From: CAZCAQ01 sp964563965
GTDB lineage: Bacteria > Patescibacteriota > WWE3 > UBA101185 > UBA10185
Assembly: GCA_964563965.1 (NCBI GenBank)
Contig: CAZLZI010000020.1
Location: 1 to 15,547 of the forward strand
Direction: 5' to 3'
DNA: 15,547 bases
Numbering within the stretch: the stretch's first letter is position 1; every line of letters begins with the position of its first letter. Positions 1 to 4,923 of the stretch are shown piece by piece. The notes below the pieces were generated by a model. It worked only from the letters and a program-made list of their open reading frames with translations. It did not search any database and had not been told where the DNA came from. The position numbers and the translations under genes are program-made.

Positions 1-54
1 CGGCACCGGTCTGAAAAACCGGCTATGTGGGTTCGACTCCCACCCTCCCCACCA
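1..54 (+). tRNA. tRNA-Phe (GAA), 3' part
   Basis: This is the 3' part of a tRNA, cut by the window edge. The anticodon stem CCGGT (6-10) pairs with ACCGG (18-22) around the 7-nt loop CTGAAAA (11-17), placing anticodon GAA at 13-15 (Phe). A 4-nt variable region (CTAT, 23-26) follows, then T-stem GTGGG (27-31), T-loop TTCGACT (32-38) and CCCAC (39-43). The 3' acceptor strand is CCTCCCC (44-50), with discriminator A51 and an encoded CCA (52-54). The acceptor 5' strand and most of the D-arm lie outside the window. tRNA 3' ends are common integration targets, and the genes just to the right carry unusual repeats. Confidence 0.93.
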
Positions 55-87
55 AATTACCTTTTTCAAAGATCATTCTAACTGCTG

Positions 88-93
88 TATAAT
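88..93 (+). promoter_or_regulatory. -10 box of the YdcF-like gene (leaderless)
   Basis: A perfect TATAAT ends 6 nt before the ATG at 100. Initiation about 7 nt downstream would start the mRNA on the A of the start codon. There is no Shine-Dalgarno between the box and the gene. Confidence 0.65.
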
Positions 94-99
94 TTCCAT

Positions 100-693
100 A
101 TGAAAACTGCAATTGTAATGCTGTATGGCATGGTTTTGCCAGACAGAAAAGAATATACAGAGTATCTTAAAACCGTTTTAACCGATATTAGAAATAAAAG
201 TATTGAAAAAGTTATACTGTGCGGTGGATATACCGACCCAAAAAGAGCAAACAAATCAGAGGCAGGTACCGTAAAGGACTTTATGCTTACAGAAAATCCA
301 GAGTTTACTAACTATGTACTGGAGGACAAATCAATTAACTCAAATCAAAATCTTGAATTTGCAACACAACATGTAACAGATTATGATGAAATATTTGTTT
401 ACTGCGACTTAATAAGAAAAGCTAAAGTTATCTGGATAGCACTTTATTTTCTTTTTGATATGAAACAAAACGATATACTAAATGAGTTTACTAACTTTAT
501 TAGCGGTAAAGATATTTATAAAGACTTCAACTATAAAAATATGTCTATAATTAGCTTCGAGCGAGGCGGACGACATTTTGAAGAAACAATCGGCCAAACT
601 TACGCATCGATTCTGGATGTTATGAGTTTATTTAACAAAGAAGTTGAAAAGGCAGACTTAGAACAAAGAAAAAAGGATTTTGGATTAAAGTAA
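100..693 (+). CDS. YdcF/SanA-like (DUF218) family protein
   Basis: This 197-residue protein resembles the DUF218 (YdcF/SanA/ElyC) Rossmann-like family. A hydrophobic first strand is followed by VILCGGYT (residues 38-45, the family GG turn), then SEAGTVKDFML (53-63, the usual Ser-Glu-Ala helix) and a segment like the family's acidic plus Ser/Asn-rich loop, EDKSINSNQNL (75-85). YdcF binds S-adenosylmethionine, and SanA/ElyC proteins act in envelope maintenance, but the exact reaction is not known. I see no signal peptide or transmembrane anchor, so it is probably cytoplasmic and closer to YdcF than to SanA. The start is fixed by a perfect -10 box ending six bases upstream. The C-terminal part (from about 105) is less typical. 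The next gene's likely N-terminus abuts this stop codon, so the two may be cotranscribed. Confidence 0.72.
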   Translation: MKTAIVMLYGMVLPDRKEYTEYLKTVLTDIRNKSIEKVILCGGYTDPKRANKSEAGTVKDFMLTENPEFTNYVLEDKSINSNQNLEFATQHVTDYDEIFVYCDLIRKAKVIWIALYFLFDMKQNDILNEFTNFISGKDIYKDFNYKNMSIISFERGGRHFEETIGQTYASILDVMSLFNKEVEKADLEQRKKDFGLK

Positions 694-715
694 ATTTGGC
701 ACCGATACAACAAAT

Positions 716-732
716 GTTCGCAACTTCATTCA
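716..732 (+). repeat. Gene-junction repeat, copy A (short, 17 nt)
   Basis: The 17-nt sequence GTTCGCAACTTCATTCA is identical to the left part of copy C (2688-2704) and differs by one base from copy B (1334-1350). Here it continues as ACAGGCAGG instead of CGATAGACCA, so only the left arm is shared. It lies 22 nt after the YdcF-like stop codon. It also lies inside the open frame that reads like the missing N-terminus of the HD protein, where it encodes VRNFIQ. Confidence 0.8.
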
Positions 733-748
733 ACAGGCAGGTGTTTTA

Positions 749-1318
749 ATGCTAATGCCTAGATCACATAACAAACAATTGGGTACAACATTCGATACAG
801 TAGCATCCCACAGCCACCATGTGGCTGTTATTGCATATTGCGTATCTCGAATGGAAGGGCTTTCTCATGAGAATGCTATGAAATCTTTAACAATGGCAAC
901 ATTTCACGATCTGGCAGAAGCAAGAACAGGTGATCTTGATTTTGTTGCAAAACATTATGGGAAAACTGATGAAGAAAAAGCAGTTAAAGATCAATTTAGT
1001 GGCTTCGATTTTGGAAATGATTTACAAAAACTACTAGAGGATTACGAGGAAAGATCCTCACTTGAAGCAAAATGTGCCAAAGATGCCGATAGCTTAGAGC
1101 AACTCTACCAGGAATGGGTTTTAATGTGGCAAGGAAATAAACTTGCACAAAAATGGTTTGAATCGGACTTTAAAGATAGAGTACCGGGACTTAGAACTGA
1201 GTCTGCTAAAAAATTGGCGCATGAAATGAAAGATAGTAACCCGCAAGAATGGTGGTGGTCCCAGTTTGTTAAAGACGATATGGCTATTGATAAAGAAAAA
1301 TTACTGGGTAAAAGATAA
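749..1318 (+). CDS. HD-domain hydrolase, YfbR-like 5'-nucleotidase type; 5' end uncertain
   Basis: This is a 189-residue HD-superfamily metal-dependent phosphohydrolase, closest in layout to YfbR/HDDC2-type 5'-deoxynucleotidases, which remove phosphate from (deoxy)nucleoside monophosphates. Metal-site motifs are visible: SHSHHVAV (20-27) gives the first His, FHDLAEARTGD (52-62) holds the HD pair H53/D54, and KDADSLE (111-117) gives the distal Asp. YfbR-type proteins normally have a short N-terminal helix before this. The same frame is open back to 689 and reads NVRNFIQQAGVLMLMPRSH across the called ATG, which looks like that helix, but it has no ATG, GTG or TTG before 749. AGGTG at 739-743 could serve as a ribosome site for ATG 749. 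Unlike its neighbours, the gene has no -10 box close to the start, so it may depend on the YdcF-like transcript. Either the start is non-standard or the gene lost its first codons. Confidence 0.82.
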   Translation: MLMPRSHNKQLGTTFDTVASHSHHVAVIAYCVSRMEGLSHENAMKSLTMATFHDLAEARTGDLDFVAKHYGKTDEEKAVKDQFSGFDFGNDLQKLLEDYEERSSLEAKCAKDADSLEQLYQEWVLMWQGNKLAQKWFESDFKDRVPGLRTESAKKLAHEMKDSNPQEWWWSQFVKDDMAIDKEKLLGKR

Positions 1319-1333
1319 GTCTTTTGTAAAATA

Positions 1334-1360
1334 GTTCACAACTTCATTCACGATAGACCA
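1334..1360 (+). repeat. Gene-junction repeat, copy B
   Basis: This 27-nt repeat begins GTTCACAACTTCATTCA and ends CGATAGACCA. It matches copy C (2688-2714) at 26 of 27 positions. It lies 15 nt after the HD-protein stop, so copies A and B bracket that gene, and copies B and C bracket the SHMT-like gene. A 27-mer with one mismatch is not expected by chance in 15 kb. Confidence 0.88.
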
Positions 1361-1383
1361 CCATTAAATCGTGACTGTAGTTG
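1339..1383. repeat. Imperfect inverted repeat spanning copy B
   Basis: The left arm CAACTTCATTCACGAT (1339-1354) pairs with the right arm ATCGTGACTGTAGTTG (1368-1383) at 14 of 16 positions, around a 13-nt loop. The inner 7 bp (TCACGAT/ATCGTGA) are perfect. No T-run follows, so it is not a standard intrinsic terminator. The right arm is degraded at copy C and missing at copy A. Candidates are a cruciform, a folded recombination site, or a structured RNA 3' end. Confidence 0.75.
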
Positions 1384-1415
1384 CAATATAATCCAATGGT
1401 TTACAAGTTGATAAA

Positions 1416-1431
1416 GAGTGGGAAGTCGAAC
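1416..1431 (-). repeat. Inverted T-arm-like fragment resembling the tRNA-Phe 3' half
   Basis: On the minus strand this reads GTTCGACTTCCCACTC. The tRNA-Phe at 31-45 reads GTTCGACTCCCACCC, so the two agree apart from one inserted T and one C-to-T change. The match covers the T-loop and 3' T-stem, in inverted orientation. It is short, so chance is possible. Its position between the copy B hairpin and the next promoter makes a rearranged tRNA-end remnant worth considering. Confidence 0.35.
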
Positions 1432-1438
1432 TTTTTAG

Positions 1439-1447
1439 TGTTAGAAT
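1439..1447 (+). promoter_or_regulatory. Extended -10 box of the SHMT-like gene
   Basis: TGtTAGAAT is an extended -10 (TGn plus a hexamer with 5 of 6 consensus bases). It ends 9 nt before ATG 1457, predicting a leader of about 3 nt or none. Confidence 0.55.
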
Positions 1448-1456
1448 AACCTTATT

Positions 1457-2683
1457 ATGAAAATTAAAGAAGTTTTAAATGGTATATCAAAAGAAGTAGA
1501 GAGAAACGACACGTTTATTCACCTTACTGCTAACGAGAATAGAATTTCAAAAACTGCAAGAACTTTTTTATCTGCAAGCATTTCAGATAGATACTATTTT
1601 GGTGGCGGTGATAATAATTCCGTTGTTGCAATGGGGGATTTCCTTGGACTGGGTTTTAATAGTGTTGAAGAACTAGTATCTATGGCTAACGAAGCCGCTA
1701 AAGATATGCTTTCAGCGAATGCGGTAAATTTGAATGTTTTATCAGGGGTTCATGCCATGATGTCAGCTATTTTGTCTGTTACAAATCCTGGTGAAATGGT
1801 TTTAACTGTTCCTAAAGATGCAGGAGGCCATTTTGCTACAGCGGGAATACTAGAACGAGTTGGGAGAAAGCATGATTATGTCTCATACGATTTAAAGAAT
1901 CTAAAATTTGATGTGGAAAAGACAGCTGAAACTGTAAAGAAATTGAATGCAAAAGCAATATACTTAGACGTTTCTTACTATCTAAACTCTCATAACTTAA
2001 AAGAACTTCGAGAGGCTGTCGGAAACGACGTAATAATAATATATGATGCCAGTCATACAATGGGTTTGGTAATGGGTCAACAATTTCAAGCTCCATTAGT
2101 TGAAGGAGCTAATGTAATTTGTGCGAATACACATAAAACACTTCCAGGGCCACATAAAGGAATGATTGCTTTTAGAGATAAATCTTTAGCGGAGAAAGGC
2201 AATTCGATTATTGATGGTTGTTTATATTCCACTCCTCATATGCCACACTTGATTTCCTTAGCAATAACTATCTTGGAAATGAAAGAATTCGGACAAGAGT
2301 ATGCTAAGCAGATTATTAGTAATTCAAGAAGCATGGCAGCCGCATTTGCAGAATTAGGATATGAAGTGCGTAAAGCTAACAATGGGGAGTACTCAAATAA
2401 TCACCAGTTCCATGTATTTATAGATAATTTAGGTGACAGTATAGAGCTATACACAAGATTAGTAAAAAATAATATTTCAACAAATTTTGACTCACCTCTT
2501 GGAGGCAGATTATTTATACGGATAGGTACACAAGAATTAACAAGAAGAGGGTTTAAAGAATCAGATCTTAAAAAATTAGCAGAAATAGTGAATAAAGCTC
2601 TAAAAGGTGAGAATGTAGTGGATCAAGTTGCCAATATAAATAGTAGCTTTAACAGTATTGCATATTCGTTTGATTCTGCATGA
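1457..2683 (+). CDS. SHMT-like fold-type I PLP enzyme (divergent GlyA homologue)
   Basis: This 408-residue protein follows the serine hydroxymethyltransferase plan from end to end and is near GlyA length (about 415-420). Visible landmarks are LTANEN (23-28, cf. LIASEN), DRYYFGGGDN (44-53, cf. KRYYGGCE), DAGGH (121-125), YDASHTMG (196-203, the cofactor-binding Asp197 and stacking His200), THKTLPGP (225-232, with K227 the predicted PLP lysine) and FIRIGTQELTRRGF (353-366, with R355 the predicted substrate-carboxylate Arg). It departs from true SHMT after YY: the catalytic Glu of GGCE is not there (GGGDNN) and extra residues follow (about 55-70). That Glu is important for folate-dependent chemistry, so the protein may be a transaldolase or another SHMT-related amino-acid enzyme instead of GlyA. 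It has its own leaderless-type promoter and is bracketed by repeat copies B and C. The stop is TGA. Confidence 0.85.
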   Translation: MKIKEVLNGISKEVERNDTFIHLTANENRISKTARTFLSASISDRYYFGGGDNNSVVAMGDFLGLGFNSVEELVSMANEAAKDMLSANAVNLNVLSGVHAMMSAILSVTNPGEMVLTVPKDAGGHFATAGILERVGRKHDYVSYDLKNLKFDVEKTAETVKKLNAKAIYLDVSYYLNSHNLKELREAVGNDVIIIYDASHTMGLVMGQQFQAPLVEGANVICANTHKTLPGPHKGMIAFRDKSLAEKGNSIIDGCLYSTPHMPHLISLAITILEMKEFGQEYAKQIISNSRSMAAAFAELGYEVRKANNGEYSNNHQFHVFIDNLGDSIELYTRLVKNNISTNFDSPLGGRLFIRIGTQELTRRGFKESDLKKLAEIVNKALKGENVVDQVANINSSFNSIAYSFDSA

Positions 2684-2687
2684 ATAA

Positions 2688-2714
2688 GTTCGCAACTTCA
2701 TTCACGATAGACCA
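2688..2714 (+). repeat. Gene-junction repeat, copy C
   Basis: This is the third copy. It begins GTTCGCAACTTCATTCA and ends CGATAGACCA, 4 nt after the stop codon of the SHMT-like gene. It differs from copy B at one base and shares its first 17 nt exactly with copy A. Similarity to copy B resumes as TGACTG (2717-2722) after a shorter loop, but the right inverted arm is eroded here. Confidence 0.88.
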
Positions 2715-2766
2715 TTATGACTGTTTCGCAGGGTATCGTTACCTTACCGTCGATAACTAACTTATC

Positions 2767-2925
2767 ATGGTATATGATTCTATTTTTCTGAGTTACTATA
2801 TCCAAGAAATTTATTCTAAAAATATTGTATGGCGTTTACTTGGGATTCTAACTGCGTTGTTGATAATTCCTGTGACGGTAAAACTAAAGTTATATATGAG
2901 GCTCGTTAAAACTCTATCCGGCTAA
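2767..2925 (+). CDS. Possible small single-pass membrane protein, 52 aa
   Basis: An ATG-to-TAA frame encodes 52 residues beginning MVYDSIFLSYYIQEIY. It has a hydrophobic stretch (about residues 20-36, including LLGILTALLIIPV) followed by a basic tail with KLKLYMRLVK. That layout suits a small membrane protein with the N-terminus outside and the positive tail inside. Against it: no clear -10 box or Shine-Dalgarno precedes the ATG, unlike almost every other gene here, and I recognise no family. It could be a decayed gene remnant or a chance frame. Confidence 0.28.
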   Translation: MVYDSIFLSYYIQEIYSKNIVWRLLGILTALLIIPVTVKLKLYMRLVKTLSG

Positions 2926-2932
2926 CTAGAGT
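2911..2932 (+). terminator. Weak terminator-like hairpin
   Basis: ACTCTA (2911-2916) pairs with TAGAGT (2927-2932) around a 10-nt loop, and a run of five T's (2938-2942) follows after a 5-nt gap. The stem is short and AT-rich and the T-run is offset, so termination is only possible. It overlaps the stop codon of the 52-codon frame. Confidence 0.3.
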
Positions 2933-2959
2933 CTACATTTTTCATCCTACGGCAATAAA

Positions 2960-2989
2960 TTGGTTACTATCACATTAGTTAGGTATACT
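2960..2989 (+). promoter_or_regulatory. Promoter of the ASCH gene (-35 TTGGTT, -10 TATACT)
   Basis: TTGGTT (2960-2965) and TATACT (2984-2989) are separated by 18 nt, and the -10 ends 6 nt before ATG 2996. This is the clearest two-box promoter in the window. It shows that the in-frame TTG at 2960 lies in the -35 element and is not the start codon. Confidence 0.7.
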
Positions 2990-2995
2990 TGTTTT

Positions 2996-3373
2996 ATGAA
3001 AACATGGAATCTCAAATTTGCATCTTACAAATCACCTGATGATATATTTAACTTGATTGAGGATGGAACAAAGACAATAGAAACACGTCCTTTAGATATA
3101 AATTCTGAAGGCCATTACGAACATATTAATGTCGGGGATGAACTTGTCATGACGTCACTTGATTCTGGAAAAGTAATAAAAAGAACGGTTAAATTTGTAC
3201 ACACCTATAAAAGTATAAGCGAAATGATAAACAATGAAGACCCGAATGCTATCTTTCCTGGCGTTGAAACATCAGAAGCATTACTTAAGATTTATGAGGA
3301 AGTAAAGTTTAAATGGGGTTCTGATTACAAATATAGAGTTGAGCACTACGGCATTGCCGCAATAGGTATTTAA
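2996..3373 (+). CDS. ASCH-domain protein
   Basis: Starting at ATG 2996 the protein has 125 residues and is one ASCH domain, a PUA-like beta-barrel usually linked with RNA binding or nucleotide-modification chemistry. The family pattern is clear: an N-terminal strand, an amphipathic helix and basic turn IEDGTKTIETRPLD (21-34), then VGDELVM (47-53), a strand ending VKFVHTYKSISEM (68-80), and the C-terminal YGIAAIGI. The TKTIETR segment is the typical ASCH signature. The longer reading from TTG 2960 would add 12 residues encoded by promoter DNA and is rejected. The gene is monocistronic by spacing. Its substrate cannot be told from sequence; the neighbouring HEPN-like gene could be linked but has its own promoter. 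Confidence 0.85.
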   Translation: MKTWNLKFASYKSPDDIFNLIEDGTKTIETRPLDINSEGHYEHINVGDELVMTSLDSGKVIKRTVKFVHTYKSISEMINNEDPNAIFPGVETSEALLKIYEEVKFKWGSDYKYRVEHYGIAAIGI

Positions 3374-3451
3374 TACTTAGTCTGATCCTATAATCAGGTG
3401 TTCTGCAGTTACTATAAAGACGTTATAAGAAGAACGCAATTAAGGTAAAAT

Positions 3452-3457
3452 TATAAA
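3452..3457 (+). promoter_or_regulatory. -10 box of the HEPN-like gene
   Basis: TATAAA ends 8 nt before ATG 3466. An alternative TAAAAT (3446-3451) would leave about an 8-nt leader. No Shine-Dalgarno is evident. Confidence 0.4.
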
Positions 3458-3465
3458 GTAAAAAG

Positions 3466-4158
3466 ATGGATAAATCTGAATTTTTGCAAGATGTTGTCAA
3501 TGGGTGGATGAAAGGGGATTTGGAACGAATGATAAGGAATATTCGACCTGATCCCAATGAGTCGGGAAATATAAACTTTCCTTTAGCACTTTGTACGCTC
3601 TCATATATGGAGTATCTAGGGAGTTTTCTACTAGGTGTAGATAAAGGCTATATAAATAATGTTGACGAGTACATTAAAATTTGCTTTAAAAATCCCAGTG
3701 AATATCCTGCACAAATTCTATATGACTTAATGAGAAATGGTCTAGCCCATGATTATTTTCCCAGATGTGCAATAAGTAGAAATGGAAAACATCCAGCCAT
3801 TTATAGAGGTCACAGCTTTGACATTGTGCTAGACGCTGAAACACTCGTTACAGACTTTATTTCGTCACTAAATAAATTTGGTGTATTACTTCAAGATGAT
3901 AAATTTACAAAACGAATTACGGAAACTATCAAAAAGATTAATGACTGGAAAAATAAGCATCACGACTACATTGAACATCTAGTTGTACAAGAAGGAGATG
4001 GAACTCACGCCACTCCAAGCGTGGGTTATATGGAAAATATGGGAGATACAGGAATGGGTTATTACACAACTAAAAATAGTGGCGCAAGTGGATTGCAAGG
4101 ACCAATTAACAATCTAAAACCTATTTCTACTAATGAATACAATAATCCCGACAACTGA
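3466..4158 (+). CDS. HEPN-like domain protein with an Rx4H motif
   Basis: This 230-residue protein is mostly helical in its first 165 residues. The segment ILYDLMRNGLAHDYFP (84-99) contains R90-N-G-L-A-H95, an exact Rx4H, inside a helix with the 'Y-x-x-RNGLAH-x-Y' look of HEPN proteins. HEPN domains with this motif are often metal-independent RNases in toxin-antitoxin, abortive-infection and CRISPR effector systems, though inactive sensors also exist. The tail (about 175-230) is Gly/Asn/Thr-rich, low in hydrophobics and probably disordered (MGDTGMGYYTTKNSGASG). No adjacent MNT nucleotidyltransferase or evident antitoxin is present, so a classical HEPN/MNT pair is not supported. It starts close to a -10 box and ends with TGA. 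The nuclease role is an inference from one motif. Confidence 0.55.
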   Translation: MDKSEFLQDVVNGWMKGDLERMIRNIRPDPNESGNINFPLALCTLSYMEYLGSFLLGVDKGYINNVDEYIKICFKNPSEYPAQILYDLMRNGLAHDYFPRCAISRNGKHPAIYRGHSFDIVLDAETLVTDFISSLNKFGVLLQDDKFTKRITETIKKINDWKNKHHDYIEHLVVQEGDGTHATPSVGYMENMGDTGMGYYTTKNSGASGLQGPINNLKPISTNEYNNPDN

Positions 4159-4297
4159 GCATATGTAACCATTTATTTATATTGTTTGTGTAAATACACC
4201 ATCATAAGCGCACAACATTATTCAAATGTAATCAGTTATATTTCTACTTAATACCAGTGACTAGTGTAAGGCATACCATATCTGATACCATGAGCTT
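4159..4297. other. Intergenic region upstream of the degenerate HD gene
   Basis: This 139-nt AT-rich spacer carries the -10 of the next gene. Around 4208-4224 it has a 17-nt stretch matching the junction repeat at only 13 of 17 positions. I see no terminator hairpin. Confidence 0.4.
4283..4291 (+). promoter_or_regulatory. Extended -10 box of the degenerate HD gene
   Basis: TGaTACCAT is an extended -10 with a weak hexamer (4 of 6 consensus), ending 6 nt before ATG 4298. The spacing matches the other leaderless starts. Confidence 0.5.
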
Positions 4298-4858
4298 ATG
4301 AAAGACTTTATTGAAGCAGCTCGTAATTTTGTATACGCTGAACAAAAACGCACTGGAATGCCATTGAAACAACATATTGATTTATCATGTAAAAAGGCAA
4401 GAGATCTAGCGCAGAGATTACATGCTGATGTAGACATCGTTATTACAGGTACATTATTAATGGATTGCATGATTGGCGCAGCTATACAAAGGGGCAAAGT
4501 AAGTGAGCATATACAAATGAGCTTAGAAAAAACAAATGAGTTATTAGAGCAAGCAAACCTTCCACAGAGTACAAAAGAAAACATACGACACTGTATTGAG
4601 GAACATCACGGAATAACAAACTTTTTTTCCCTGGAATCAGAGATATGCTGTAATGCCGATTGTTATCGATTTGCATCAACCCAGGGTTTTTACTATACAG
4701 TTAGGTTTTTTAGAGATATGCCCGATGATGAATTCCTCAAACTACTTAGAACTAAATTTAATGAAAAGAAAAATGCTTTGACTTTAGACATGTGTAAAGA
4801 AGAACTGAAAAGTGATCTGATAACCATAAATGAGTTTATTACAAGACTAGAAAGCTAA
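4298..4858 (+). CDS. HD-superfamily-like protein with an altered HD motif
   Basis: This 186-residue, all-helical protein has the spacing of an HD domain: H26 (KQHIDLSCKKARDLA), then LLMDCMIG (53-60) where the His-Asp doublet should be, H71 (SEHIQM), HH 103-104 in CIEEHHGI, and D121 in CNADCYRFAS. The doublet reads Met55-Asp56, so the usual metal-binding His is replaced, while the other likely ligands persist. It may bind one metal, use a different set of ligands, or act as a non-catalytic nucleotide sensor. The later EEHHG motif is typical of the HD-GYP and HDOD neighbourhood, but this is not one of those families. Six cysteines are clustered in the middle and C-terminal parts (C58, C99, C117, C118, C122, and one near the end). 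It is a single gene with its own promoter. Confidence 0.62.
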   Translation: MKDFIEAARNFVYAEQKRTGMPLKQHIDLSCKKARDLAQRLHADVDIVITGTLLMDCMIGAAIQRGKVSEHIQMSLEKTNELLEQANLPQSTKENIRHCIEEHHGITNFFSLESEICCNADCYRFASTQGFYYTVRFFRDMPDDEFLKLLRTKFNEKKNALTLDMCKEELKSDLITINEFITRLES

Positions 4859-4908
4859 CTCTATACATTTTCTATAGAAGTTACATAGCAACCCAAACAC
4901 TAATCTAC

Positions 4909-4917
4909 TGATATACT
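4909..4917 (+). promoter_or_regulatory. Extended -10 box of the phosphotransferase gene
   Basis: TGaTATACT is an extended -10 with 5 of 6 consensus bases, ending 6 nt before ATG 4924. This predicts a leaderless mRNA. Confidence 0.65.
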
Positions 4918-4923
4918 GGACTT

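Larger units (their letters stand above)
2684..2995. other. Gene-poor interval between the SHMT-like and ASCH genes
   Basis: This 312-nt stretch holds repeat copy C at its left end, a possible 52-codon membrane-protein ORF (2767-2925), a hairpin (2911-2932), and the promoter of the ASCH gene at its right end. I see no tRNA-like fold or other RNA gene in it. Confidence 0.6.

Noticed and set aside
1334..1383. Integron attC site at copy B
   Set aside because: The ends read TTCACAAC and GTTGCAA, which do not satisfy RYYYAAC/GTTRRRY, and no integrase is in the window.
1395..1448. 17-codon frame starting MVYKLIKSG in the HD-SHMT gap
   Set aside because: It is too short, overlaps the SHMT promoter and has no support beyond an ATG near a TATAAT.
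716..2714. CRISPR array
   Set aside because: The spacing between copies is 618 and 1354 nt and whole genes lie between them; there are no regular short spacers and no cas genes.
1..2714. Genomic island inserted at the tRNA-Phe 3' end
   Set aside because: I find no direct repeat of the tRNA 3' end and no integrase in the window; only the short inverted T-arm-like fragment hints at it.
2996..4158. ASCH-HEPN toxin-antitoxin pair
   Set aside because: There is a 92-nt gap, each gene has its own promoter, and no known TA pairing has this order.
4208..4224. GCGCACAACATTATTCA as a fourth copy of the junction repeat
   Set aside because: Only 13 of 17 positions match, it lacks the right part, and it lies 50 nt after its gene, unlike the other copies. 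Chance similarity is likely.
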